A stretch of DNA of 64,000 nucleotides from Sulfitobacter sp. EhC04 (GTDB lineage: Bacteria > Pseudomonadota > Alphaproteobacteria > Rhodobacterales > Rhodobacteraceae): assembly GCF_001650875.1 (NCBI RefSeq), contig NZ_LXYI01000034.1, positions 1 to 64,000 on the forward strand, in the 5' to 3' direction. Shown piece by piece: positions 45,305 to 55,438 of this stretch. The notes beneath the pieces were generated by a model that saw nothing but the letters and a program-made list of their open reading frames with translations, did no database searches and had not been told where the DNA came from. The position numbers were made by a program, and so were the translations under genes. Positions within the stretch are counted from its first letter, which is position 1; the number at the start of each line of letters is the position of its first letter.

Positions 45305-45661
45305 ATGAATGACATGTCTTCGACTGCATCTATGGTTTCTTCCAACGATGTGAACGGTACTGCGGTTTTCGGCACAAAGGGTGACGAGATTGGCCATATT
45401 GACCATCTGATGATCGACAAGAAGTCAGGCAATGTGGCCTATGCAGTCATGGGCTTTGGCGGATTTCTGGGGATGGGTGAAGACCACCATCCAATCCCTT
45501 GGAACGCCCTGCGCTATGACCCCACCCGCGAAGGGTATGTGACCGACATTGACGCCGATACGCTGAAAGGCGCGCCTGAGCGCCCCGAAGGTTGGCAACG
45601 CGACCGCGCCTGGGAGCAGCGGACGTTCGATCACTACGGCGTGCCGTATTACTGGATGTGA
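45305..45661 (+). CDS. PRC-barrel domain protein, 118 aa
   Basis: A 118-residue soluble protein with one PRC-barrel domain: FGTKGDEIGHIDHLMIDKKS, then AYAVMGFGGFLGMGEDHHPIPW. It ends with VPYYWM. Stand-alone PRC-barrel proteins of this type are often induced by stress in alphaproteobacteria; their target is not known. The ATG at 45305 has AAAGGAAC upstream. A perfect EcfG-type promoter lies upstream and a terminator downstream. Confidence 0.9.
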   Translation: MNDMSSTASMVSSNDVNGTAVFGTKGDEIGHIDHLMIDKKSGNVAYAVMGFGGFLGMGEDHHPIPWNALRYDPTREGYVTDIDADTLKGAPERPEGWQRDRAWEQRTFDHYGVPYYWM

Positions 45662-45686
45662 TCGCCTGACGGGCGGTTGAATGCGG

Positions 45687-45713
45687 AAGGCGGGTCAACT
45701 GGCCCGCCTTTTG
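45687..45713 (+). terminator. Terminator of the PRC-barrel gene
   Basis: AAGGCGGG (45687-45694) pairs with CCCGCCTT (45703-45710), followed by TTG. Confidence 0.75.
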
Positions 45714-45850
45714 TGCTGATTTTGTTCAGAAAAGTGGGACCGGGTGGTTGCCACCTGGAACCTCTGATCCTTTTCTCGATTCCTGTCTAAGTCCAAGTCA
45801 TGACAACGATATTTCGGTAATCGCGTCTGCCCAACAGGGACTGTTGGGCC

Positions 45851-45904
45851 GCGCCGTTCCGCCCCCACGGGGCGGCGCGATTGCGCCACCCCTCGGAACG
45901 GCGC
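45851..45904. repeat. Three-way-junction structured element
   Basis: An 11-bp perfect outer stem, GCGCCGTTCCG (45851-45861) with CGGAACGGCGC (45894-45904), encloses two further hairpins: CCCC-AC-GGGG (45863-45872) and GGCGC-GATT-GCGCC (45874-45887). The result is a cloverleaf-like or cruciform structure about 54 bases long. It lies 107 bases beyond the uvrB stop codon. It may be a dispersed repeat, an unusual terminator or a small structured RNA. Confidence 0.6.
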
Positions 45905-46010
45905 TACGTTGGCTTTTTGTTGCCTGTCTCAGGTCAATGGTCAGGTACTAAAACGAACCCATCGAATTTATCTTCGAAGTTTGAAGCCGTGTTTCTCTGC
46001 GCAGGCGACC

Positions 46011-48215
<2,205 letters not shown>

Positions 48216-48327
48216 CTGTGGCGTCCTTGGGTGGGGAACCCCATAGGTGTCGTTTTTGGCGGCAGGATCAAGGGGGCATGGCGGGCAACTGCCAGTTCCT
48301 GTCAGCAGTTTCCGAATGGCACCGCCG

Positions 48328-48612
48328 TCACTTCATCAGGCGCTTCCGATTCGCCCTGACCTTGCGGCTGATCGGAGCCATCGCGGCGGATATCACCTGA
48401 TCGGGGCGCTTGCCTGCCATGATGGCCTTGCTTGCGGCGACATTTGCCTTGCTCAGGGCGGGCAGCTTCTCGGCGACCATGCGGTTGTTCTCGCCAGCCT
48501 TTTGGGGGATCAGCCCGCTGATGGCCATCAGTCGCAGGGCCATGACCGTTTGTGCCTCGAACGCCAGCAGGATGGCTTTGGTCGACAGGGAAACAAGATT
48601 TACGGGGTACAT
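48328..48612 (-). CDS. Phasin-like small protein (often misnamed 'antifreeze'), 94 aa
   Basis: A 94-residue, basic, helical protein. The N-terminal half is an amphipathic helix rich in Leu, Met and Ala ([20 protein letters not shown]); the C-terminal half carries [19 protein letters not shown] and a basic tail ([12 protein letters not shown]). Similar Rhodobacterales proteins are labelled 'antifreeze protein' in databases, without support. The amphipathic build and the upstream PhaR-type palindrome suggest a protein that coats polyhydroxybutyrate granules. The ATG at 48612 has AAGGAG 6 bases upstream. Confidence 0.75.
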   Translation of the reverse strand: MYPVNLVSLSTKAILLAFEAQTVMALRLMAISGLIPQKAGENNRMVAEKLPALSKANVAASKAIMAGKRPDQVISAAMAPISRKVRANRKRLMK

Positions 48613-48644
48613 CGAAAGCTCCTTTCGAAAACTGATACCAAGAT

Positions 48645-48663
48645 AATGCTGCGCCGCAGCATT
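48645..48663. promoter_or_regulatory. PhaR-type operator (19-bp perfect palindrome)
   Basis: A perfect 19-bp palindrome whose core is CTGC-GCC-GCAG, matching the CTGC-N3/4-GCAG site of the polyhydroxybutyrate regulator PhaR. It lies 33 bases upstream of the phasin-like gene and 94 bases from the divergent complex I gene. Confidence 0.65.
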
Positions 48664-48756
48664 TGTAAGGGTCAATCTGCAATATACCGATGAAGGACTT
48701 GCCCCAGGCCCGCGAATGCCCGATACAGGAGTGCAGCACAGACCAAGGAGCATCCC

Positions 48757-49068
48757 ATGCGCGCACGCATCTATCAGCCCGCCCGCACGGCCATGTCGTC
48801 AGGTACGGCAAGGACACGGGTGTGGTTTCTGGAATTTGCACCGTCAGAGGCACGCGAAGTCGATCCGCTGATGGGCTGGACATCTTCATCCGACACGCAG
48901 GCGCAGGTCAAACTGCGCTTTGACACGCGCGAAGAGGCGGTTGAATATGCCCGCGAGAACGGCATCGACGCACAGGTGCAAGAGCCGCACAAGCGCAAGC
49001 CGAATGTCCGCTCCGGCGGTTATGGGGAAAATTTTGCAACCGGTCGTCGCGGCGCCTGGACTCATTGA
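48757..49068 (+). CDS. ETC complex I accessory subunit (NDUFS4-like)
   Basis: A 103-residue protein homologous to the alphaproteobacterial/mitochondrial 18-kDa accessory subunit of NADH:ubiquinone oxidoreductase. Typical features are [20 protein letters not shown], the LEFAP...[16 protein letters not shown] core, [12 protein letters not shown] and the tail [13 protein letters not shown]. It would sit on the peripheral arm of complex I. The ATG has AAGGAG 8 bases upstream. It stands alone, away from nuo genes, as is usual for this gene. Confidence 0.9.
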   Translation: MRARIYQPARTAMSSGTARTRVWFLEFAPSEAREVDPLMGWTSSSDTQAQVKLRFDTREEAVEYARENGIDAQVQEPHKRKPNVRSGGYGENFATGRRGAWTH

Positions 49069-49137
49069 CGCTGTAAAAGTCGGCGCAACGCTGTTGCGGA
49101 GTCGGGGTAAGGATTCCGCGAAGGCAAATGTGACTAA

Positions 49138-49235
49138 AGCGCCCCGCCTTAAACTTGAATCGCCGATACCCTGCCGCGCTTCGCGCTCTCGGGACATCGG
49201 CGATACGGAGTGTATCAGGTTAAAGGCGGGACGCT
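49138..49235. repeat. 98-base nested hairpin between convergent genes
   Basis: Outer arms 49138-49160 and 49213-49235 are imperfect complements (core CCCGCCTT with AAGGCGGG). A second perfect stem TCGCCGAT (49160-49167) with ATCGGCGA (49196-49203) lies inside, and GCGCTTCGCGC at the apex. It separates the convergent complex I accessory and LysR genes. It has no T-tract. It could be a miniature inverted-repeat element or a structured bidirectional end signal. Confidence 0.5.
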
Positions 49236-49349
49236 GTAATATTAAATTCTTCCACTGATAACGGGTGCTAAATTTCGAATGTGGTGGCTGCTCAAACACC
49301 ATCCGAACCGCTCCAGCGCGAACCTGCGGGCTGTGCCGGACGTGGGGTA

Positions 49350-50372
49350 TCAGCAGGTGCCACGCGACTCGGGGACGCTTGGGTCCTGGGCCATCCCGTC
49401 GATCTTCTGCCTGATAAGGCGCATCACGCGCTTCACCGCGGGCGTAGCCTCAGCCGAGCGCAGCTGGATCAGCGAAAACGGGACCACTGCAAGGCCTGAC
49501 GCGGTGTCGAGCCGTCGGATACGGCCGCCAAACGCCTGTTCCCCGGCGTAGAAATCGGCTGCGGCCCGCGCCAAAGGGGCAATTGCGTTGGTCTCGCAGA
49601 TGATGGCGAGGGTCAGCAGCATCGACGAGGTGCTGAGAATCCGCTCTGGCGGGTTCAATCCGTTCCTGAGCAGATAGGCCTCTGCAGTCCGGCGCAGCAG
49701 CCCGTTCTCGGGCTGCATGACCCAGTCGTAGGACAGACAGTCCGCCACCTTCAGATCGGTCTTGCGCGACAGCGGGTGTTCCAGGCGCGCGACCAGCGAC
49801 ACCGGCTCGGGACCGACTTCGGTGAGGGTGATTGCGCGCGTGTCCATGCCGTCGGGCACCCGGCCGATGTAAAAATCCAATTCGCCGGCGGTCAGGGAAT
49901 CGGCCAGCTTGTCGCTTGTATCGACGTCGACCGACAGCTCGATCTCCGGATAGGTGACCCGCAACTCGCGGATTACGGGAAGGACCAGCTCGACAGCAGG
50001 TCCCGTCACGCTACCGATCCGAACGGTGCCGCGCTCGCCCTTGCTGAGCGCAGTGATCTGGTGCTGCACATCGTCCAAGCCGTGTAGAAAATCGCGCGCC
50101 CGCAGGGCCAAGGCCTCGCCGGCCTCCGTCAGGGTTACGCCGCGTGCGTGCCGGTCGTACAAGCGGGCATCCACCGTCTTCTCCAGATCCGCAAGAAGCC
50201 GCGAGGCGGCGGACTGCGTCATGGCGACCTGTGCCGCAGCGCCCGAAACCTGCCCGGTTTCTTTCACCGCAACCAGCAGGCGCAATTGTGACAGCCGCAG
50301 TCCGCGTCGGATCAACTCGTCCCGGACAGGGACGACGGGCGGGGCTGTCACTGGGATAGAGGTGGACATCAT
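49350..50372 (-). CDS. gbpR: LysR-family regulator of sugar uptake (GbpR-like)
   Basis: A 340-residue transcription regulator. The N-terminal winged helix-turn-helix includes LRLLVAVKETGQVSGAAAQV and SAASRLLADLEKTV; the rest is a LysR co-inducer domain. It is divergent from chvE, the arrangement of gbpR in Agrobacterium, where GbpR controls ChvE expression in response to galactose, arabinose and related sugars. The ATG at 50372 has AAGGA 4 bases upstream; the adjacent ATG at 50369 is also possible. The 170-base gap to chvE holds two palindromes. Confidence 0.85.
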   Translation of the reverse strand: MMSTSIPVTAPPVVPVRDELIRRGLRLSQLRLLVAVKETGQVSGAAAQVAMTQSAASRLLADLEKTVDARLYDRHARGVTLTEAGEALALRARDFLHGLDDVQHQITALSKGERGTVRIGSVTGPAVELVLPVIRELRVTYPEIELSVDVDTSDKLADSLTAGELDFYIGRVPDGMDTRAITLTEVGPEPVSLVARLEHPLSRKTDLKVADCLSYDWVMQPENGLLRRTAEAYLLRNGLNPPERILSTSSMLLTLAIICETNAIAPLARAAADFYAGEQAFGGRIRRLDTASGLAVVPFSLIQLRSAEATPAVKRVMRLIRQKIDGMAQDPSVPESRGTC

Positions 50373-50430
50373 TTTTTCCTTATAACATTTTGGATATATC
50401 ATTTACCTTATTTTGAATTTGATTGCTATA

Positions 50431-50478
50431 GCGTTCCGAACGCATTCTCCGGCCATCGCTCACGACTTATGAGTCGTG
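50431..50478. promoter_or_regulatory. Two palindromes between gbpR and chvE
   Basis: GCGTTC-C-GAACGC (50431-50443) and CACGACT-TATG-AGTCGTG (50461-50478) are both perfect. The first fits an operator near the chvE promoter; the second, 67 bases before the chvE ATG, could be an operator or a leader hairpin. No protein is assigned to either. Confidence 0.5.
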
Positions 50479-50544
50479 AAACGCAGACAAAAAGGTCCGC
50501 CATACCGCGGAGGAGCGGTGAACGGACAATTGGGAGGAATTCAG

Positions 50545-51609
50545 ATGGTTTTCACTAGACGCGCCTTTGGCGCGACCGCGCTTGCGCTTGTTATTGCCGC
50601 TCCTGGCTATGCTCAGGACAAGGGCTATGTCGGCATCGCCATGCCCACCAAGTCGTCCGCACGCTGGATCGACGACGGCAACAACATGGTCAAGCAGTTC
50701 GAAGAGGCGGGCTACAAGACAGACCTGCAATACGCCGAGGACGATATCCCCAATCAGCTGGCGCAGATCGAGAACATGATCACCAAGGGCGTCGACGCGC
50801 TGGTCATCGCCGCGATTGATGGCACCACGCTGACCAGTGCACTGGCCAATGCTGCCGCCTCCGATATTCCGGTCGTGGCCTACGACCGCCTGATCCGCGA
50901 CAGCGGCGATGTCAGCTATTATGCGACTTTCGACAACTTCAAGGTCGGCGTGCAACAGGCCGAGACAGTGGTCGCGGGCCTCAAGGAACGCTTTCCCGAT
51001 GAGAAGCCCTGGAACGTTGAACTCTTTGGCGGCAGTCCGGACGACAACAACGCATATTTCTTCTATGACGGTGCCATGTCGGTGTTGCAGCCGATGATCG
51101 ACTCCGGCGACATCGCGGTCCCATCGGGCCAGATGGGCATGGATACCGTCGGCACGCTTCGCTGGGACGGATCTGTTGCGCAGTCGCGGATGGATAACCT
51201 TTTGTCGGCGAACTACACCGACAACCATGTCCATGGCGTTCTGTCGCCCTATGACGGCCTGTCGATCGGGATCATCTCGTCGCTTCAGGGCGTCGGCTAT
51301 GGTTCGGGCGACATGAAGATGCCCATTGTATCGGGGCAGGATGCCGAAGTGCCTTCGGTCAAGGCGATCCTGCGCGGTGATCAGTATTCGACGATTTTCA
51401 AGGACACCCGCGAACTGGCCCGCGTTACCGTCGGCATGGTCAATGCGCTGCTGCAGGGCGGTGAGCCCGAGATCAACGACACCAAGACCTACGACAATGG
51501 CGTCAAGATCGTTCCCTCCTACCTGCTCGAACCGCTGCCCGTGACCGCGGACAACTGGGAGGAGCGGCTGGTGGACAGCGGCTATTACGAAAAAAGCGAG
51601 ATCGAATGA
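50545..51609 (+). CDS. chvE: Multiple-sugar ABC binding protein (ChvE-like)
   Basis: A 354-residue periplasmic binding protein of the class I monosaccharide group. The signal is [24 protein letters not shown]. The mature N-terminus [19 protein letters not shown] and [19 protein letters not shown] are typical of ChvE, which binds arabinose, galactose, glucose and xylose. The ATG has a GGGAGGAAT site. It starts an operon with gguA and gguB; a perfect hairpin after the stop (51650-51673) probably allows its mRNA to exceed that of the membrane parts. Confidence 0.92.
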   Translation: MVFTRRAFGATALALVIAAPGYAQDKGYVGIAMPTKSSARWIDDGNNMVKQFEEAGYKTDLQYAEDDIPNQLAQIENMITKGVDALVIAAIDGTTLTSALANAAASDIPVVAYDRLIRDSGDVSYYATFDNFKVGVQQAETVVAGLKERFPDEKPWNVELFGGSPDDNNAYFFYDGAMSVLQPMIDSGDIAVPSGQMGMDTVGTLRWDGSVAQSRMDNLLSANYTDNHVHGVLSPYDGLSIGIISSLQGVGYGSGDMKMPIVSGQDAEVPSVKAILRGDQYSTIFKDTRELARVTVGMVNALLQGGEPEINDTKTYDNGVKIVPSYLLEPLPVTADNWEERLVDSGYYEKSEIE

Positions 51610-51649
51610 TATCTCCTCCCTGACCGGTTGTTCCTGATCGGTCCGACTT

Positions 51650-51673
51650 GCCTGCCGGACAAGTCCGGCAGGC
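51650..51673 (+). other. Intercistronic hairpin chvE-gguA
   Basis: GCCTGCCGGA and TCCGGCAGGC form a perfect 10-bp stem with loop CAAG, followed by GCTTTCC. It lies 40 bases after the chvE stop and 25 bases before the gguA start. It may protect the upstream mRNA or terminate part of the transcripts. Confidence 0.7.
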
Positions 51674-51698
51674 GCTTTCCAGAATCGCGAGGCCCCAG

Positions 51699-53231
51699 AT
51701 GAGCGTCATTCTTGAAATGCGTGGGATCACCAAGGAATTTCCCGGTGTGAAAGCGCTTGACGACGTTACGCTGTCCGTCGCTGAGGGCGAGATCCATGCG
51801 CTGGTCGGCGAAAACGGCGCAGGAAAATCGACGCTGATGAAGGTCCTTTCGGGGGTCTATCCGGACGGCTCTTTCGATGGCGAGATTGTCTATGACGGCA
51901 CGCCGCGCGCCTTTCGGTCGATCCGCGACAGCGAAGACATCGGCATCATCATCATTCATCAAGAGCTCGCGCTGATCCCGCTTCTTTCGGTGGCCGAGAA
52001 CATCTTCTTGGGCAACGAACGCGCCACGAGAGGGATCATCGACTGGCGCGAGACGCACGACAGGGCCGCCGATCTGCTGGCCCGCGTCGGGCTGGCAGAG
52101 AACCCCGCGACGATCCTCGATGACCTGGGCCTCGGCAAGCAGCAACTGGTCGAGATTGCCAAGGCGCTGTCCAAGAACGTGCGCCTGCTGATCCTGGACG
52201 AGCCGACCTCCTCACTGAACGAGGCAGACAGTGCCAAGCTGTTGCAACTTCTCATAGATTTCCGCGAAAAAGGGCTGACCTCGATCCTCATATCGCACAA
52301 GCTGAACGAGGTATCGAAGGTCGCCGACACAATCACCGTTCTGCGCGACGGGGCCACTGTGGCCCGGATGAACTGCGCCGACGGCGTGGACGAGAACGAC
52401 ATCGTCCGAAACATGGTTGGCCGCGCGCTGGAGGACCGCTATCCGCCCAAGGGCGACACAGCGCCCGGCGAGATCGCGATGGAGGTCCGCAATTGGACCG
52501 TTCATCATCCGCTGCATGCCGAGCGCCGGGTTGTGAACAACGTGAGCTTCCACGTCCGCAAGGGCGAGGTGCTGGGCATCGCGGGTCTGATGGGGGCAGG
52601 GCGCACGGAATTGGCGATGAGCCTCTTCGGCCGCTCCTATGGCCGCGACATCAGTGGCGAAGTCTCGATCAACGGCGCACCTGCCGACCTGTCCACCGTG
52701 CGGCACGCGATCAAGGCGGGTCTGGCCTATGCCACCGAGGACCGAAAGACCTACGGGCTGGTTCTGGACGACACGATCCGCCGCAACGTGCCCCTGGCCG
52801 ATCTGCCCGCCATTTCGCGCAATGGCATCGTCGATCGCGAACACGAAGCCAGGGTCGCCGCACGCTACCGCGACAAGCTGGCCATAAAGTCGTCGTCGAT
52901 CGAACAGGCGACCGTGAACCTTTCGGGCGGCAACCAACAGAAGGTGGTTCTGTCCAAGTGGCTTTTCGCAGATCCGGAGATCCTCATCCTGGACGAGCCG
53001 ACGCGCGGCATCGACGTCGGTGCCAAGTTCGAAATCTACACCGTGATCCGCGAGCTTGCGGCGCAGGGCAAGGCGATCATCGTGATCTCTTCGGAACTGC
53101 CTGAGCTGCTGGGCGTGACGGATCGCCTTTACGTCATGAATGAAGGCCGCTTCGTGGACGAAATGCCAACCGCAGAGGCCAGTCAGGAAAAGATCATGTC
53201 AAAAATCGTCAAGTCGGGAGAAGTTGCATGA
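51699..53231 (+). CDS. gguA: Sugar ABC transporter ATP-binding protein GguA
   Basis: A 510-residue double ATPase of the carbohydrate CUT2 family. The first half has intact Walker A GENGAGKST (37-45) and Walker B LLILDEPTSSLNE. The second half has a degenerate P-loop (GLMGAGRTE) but a good signature LSGGNQQKVVLSKWL and ILILDEPTRGIDVG, the usual asymmetric pattern. The ATG at 51699 is chosen for family N-terminus (MSVILEMRGITKEFPGV). Its stop overlaps the gguB start by 4 bases. Confidence 0.93.
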   Translation: MSVILEMRGITKEFPGVKALDDVTLSVAEGEIHALVGENGAGKSTLMKVLSGVYPDGSFDGEIVYDGTPRAFRSIRDSEDIGIIIIHQELALIPLLSVAENIFLGNERATRGIIDWRETHDRAADLLARVGLAENPATILDDLGLGKQQLVEIAKALSKNVRLLILDEPTSSLNEADSAKLLQLLIDFREKGLTSILISHKLNEVSKVADTITVLRDGATVARMNCADGVDENDIVRNMVGRALEDRYPPKGDTAPGEIAMEVRNWTVHHPLHAERRVVNNVSFHVRKGEVLGIAGLMGAGRTELAMSLFGRSYGRDISGEVSINGAPADLSTVRHAIKAGLAYATEDRKTYGLVLDDTIRRNVPLADLPAISRNGIVDREHEARVAARYRDKLAIKSSSIEQATVNLSGGNQQKVVLSKWLFADPEILILDEPTRGIDVGAKFEIYTVIRELAAQGKAIIVISSELPELLGVTDRLYVMNEGRFVDEMPTAEASQEKIMSKIVKSGEVA

Positions 53232-54433
53232 CCGACATAAAAGCCCAGACCTCCGCCGCGCCGGATCAATCGTCGAAATCCGGCTGGCAGTTCCTGAAGG
53301 GACACCTGCGGGAATACGGCATCCTGATTGCACTGGTGGTCATCATGGCCTTCTTCCAGGTCGCCACCGGGGGCATCCTGCTGAAACCTGTGAACCTGAC
53401 AAACCTTATCCTGCAGAACTCCTACATCGTGATCATGGCCGTGGGGATGCTGCTGGTGATCGTCTGCGGGCATATCGACCTCTCCGTCGGTTCCGTTCTC
53501 GGCTTCATCGGCGCGTTGGCCGCCGTGATGATCGTGAATTGGGAGTTGCCCTGGCTGATCGCCGCAGTGCTTTGCCTGGTTGCGGGGGCGGCCATCGGGG
53601 CCGCGCAGGGCTTTTGGGTGGCCTATTTCCGGATACCGTCCTTCATCGTGACACTGGCCGGCATGCTGGTCTTCAAGGGTCTGACGCTCTGGCTGCTCGC
53701 AGGGCAGTCCGTGGGGCCATTTCCGCCGGAGTTCCGCCTGATCTCGTCGGGCTTTGTGCCCGACCTCTTCGGCGGCGAAAATCTGAATCTGTTCTCGCTC
53801 TTCGCCGGGATCGCCGTGGCCGCTCTGCTGCTGTGGTTGGCGGTCCGCACACGTGCCCGCCAGACAGCGGCAGGGGCCGAGACAGAACCTTTCCCCTTCT
53901 TCGCCGGTCGTAACGCGCTGATCTTCTGCGCTCTGGTCTACATGTCCTGGCTGATGGCTGATTTCCGGGGCCTGCCAAACGTCTTCATCGTCATGGCGCT
54001 TCTGATCGCGGTCTATTCTTTCCTGACGTCGCGCACCACCTTCGGCCGTCGCATCTATGCAATCGGCGGCAACGAAAAAGCGGCGGCGCTGTCGGGCATC
54101 AACTCAAAGCGGCTGACCTTCCTTACATTCGCCAACATGGGGATGCTGGCGGCGCTGGCCGGTCTGGTCTTTGCTGCCCGCCTGAACACCGCCACCCCCA
54201 AGGCCGGCGTCGCCTTCGAACTGGATGTGATTGCCGCGGTCTTCATTGGCGGCGCTTCGATGTCGGGCGGCGTGGGCACCGTGGTGGGGGCGGTCATCGG
54301 CGCCTTCATCATGGGGGTCATGAACAACGGTATGTCCATCCTCGGCATCGGCATCGACTGGCAGCAGGTCATCAAGGGACTGGTCCTGCTGGCTGCCGTG
54401 ATCTTTGACGTCCTGAACAAGCAGAAAGGCTAA
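53228..54433 (+). CDS. gguB: Sugar ABC transporter permease GguB
   Basis: A 401-residue CUT2-type permease with about ten membrane segments. Typical motifs are CGHIDLSVGSVLGFIGALAA and RRIYAIGGNEKAAALSGIN. It is longer than ribose-type permeases (about 330 residues) because of a central segment around 190-230, as is usual for GguB/MmsB. Start and stop are coupled: ATG overlaps the gguA stop, and gguC follows 4 bases after its stop. Confidence 0.93.
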   Translation: MTDIKAQTSAAPDQSSKSGWQFLKGHLREYGILIALVVIMAFFQVATGGILLKPVNLTNLILQNSYIVIMAVGMLLVIVCGHIDLSVGSVLGFIGALAAVMIVNWELPWLIAAVLCLVAGAAIGAAQGFWVAYFRIPSFIVTLAGMLVFKGLTLWLLAGQSVGPFPPEFRLISSGFVPDLFGGENLNLFSLFAGIAVAALLLWLAVRTRARQTAAGAETEPFPFFAGRNALIFCALVYMSWLMADFRGLPNVFIVMALLIAVYSFLTSRTTFGRRIYAIGGNEKAAALSGINSKRLTFLTFANMGMLAALAGLVFAARLNTATPKAGVAFELDVIAAVFIGGASMSGGVGTVVGAVIGAFIMGVMNNGMSILGIGIDWQQVIKGLVLLAAVIFDVLNKQKG

Positions 54434-54437
54434 CGAC

Positions 54438-55430
54438 ATGCTGCTTTCCCAATTCGCCCGCGGGGACGGAACACCGCAGATCGTCGCCCGCGACGGAACA
54501 GAGGCCTACGAGGTCAATACGGACCTCTCGCTTTACGCACTTGCCATGGAATGCGTCGAAGATGGGCAGGGCCTGCGTGACCGCATCGCCACGCTTGGAA
54601 TGGGCGGCGCGGTGGATCTGGCCGCGCTTTACGCGAAGTGCCGCCTGCTGCCGCCGGTCACCCATCCCGACCCGGCGCATTTGCACCTGACCGGCACCGG
54701 GCTGACCCACCTGGGATCGGCCGCGACCCGTGCGGACATGCACAAGAAGGCGACCGGCGACGAGACCGACAGCATGAAGATGTTTCGAATGGGCCTGGAC
54801 GGCGGCAAACCTGCCAATGGCGTCGCCGGGGTCCAGCCCGAATGGTTCTATAAAGGGAATGGCACGGTTCTTGCCGTTCCCGGTGCGCCGCTCATGTCGC
54901 CCGACTTTGCCGAAGACGGAGGGGAGGAGCCAGAGATTGCTGGCATCTATCTTATCGCCCCCGATGGCACGCCGGTCAGGTTGGGTTGGGCGCTGGCCAA
55001 TGAATTCTCGGACCATGTGATGGAGCGGCGCAACTACCTCTATCTTGCTCATTCCAAGCTGCGCCCGACCGCCTTCGGGCCGGAGCTGCTGATCGGTGAC
55101 TTGCCGGACCATATCGAGGGGACCTCTCGCGTCTATCGAGACGGCAAGGTGCTATTCGAAAAGCCCTTTTTATCGGGCGAGGCGAATATGAGCCACTCCT
55201 TTGCCAACCTTGAACACCACCACTTCAAGTATCAGCTGTTTCGCCAGCCCGGTGATCTGCATGTCCACATGTTCGGCACTGCGACGCTGTCTTTTGCCGA
55301 TGGCGTGCAGACCCGCGATGGCGACACCTTCGAGATCGAAGCCGCGCCCTTTGGCCTGCCGCTGCGCAACACGCTGGCCTTCACGCCGCTCGGCCAGCCC
55401 GAGCCGCGCACCGAAATCCGTTCGCTCTGA
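54438..55430 (+). CDS. gguC: GguC family (FAH-like) sugar-acid enzyme
   Basis: A 330-residue protein of the GguC/AraD1 family, related to fumarylacetoacetate hydrolase-fold enzymes. Segments include HLTGTGLTHLGSAATRADM and ELLIGDLPDHIEGTSRVYRD, and FANLEHHHFKYQLF near the end. In this context it is a candidate for dehydrating 2-keto-3-deoxy-L-arabonate to 2-oxoglutarate semialdehyde, replacing the DapA-type AraD that is not seen here. It is tightly packed between gguB and the arabonate dehydratase gene (gaps of 4 and 8 bases). Confidence 0.85.
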   Translation: MLLSQFARGDGTPQIVARDGTEAYEVNTDLSLYALAMECVEDGQGLRDRIATLGMGGAVDLAALYAKCRLLPPVTHPDPAHLHLTGTGLTHLGSAATRADMHKKATGDETDSMKMFRMGLDGGKPANGVAGVQPEWFYKGNGTVLAVPGAPLMSPDFAEDGGEEPEIAGIYLIAPDGTPVRLGWALANEFSDHVMERRNYLYLAHSKLRPTAFGPELLIGDLPDHIEGTSRVYRDGKVLFEKPFLSGEANMSHSFANLEHHHFKYQLFRQPGDLHVHMFGTATLSFADGVQTRDGDTFEIEAAPFGLPLRNTLAFTPLGQPEPRTEIRSL

Positions 55431-55438
55431 GGACAGTC

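Larger units (their letters stand above)
45662..46010. other. 349-base intergenic region
   Basis: It contains the PRC-barrel terminator (45687-45713) and a three-way-junction repeat (45851-45904). The 90 bases next to the uvrB stop carry no recognisable gene. Confidence 0.5.

Noticed and set aside
48216..48327. LexA (GTTC-N7-GTTC) site before uvrB
   Set aside because: Only a single GTTC was seen in the leader; no second half at the right spacing.
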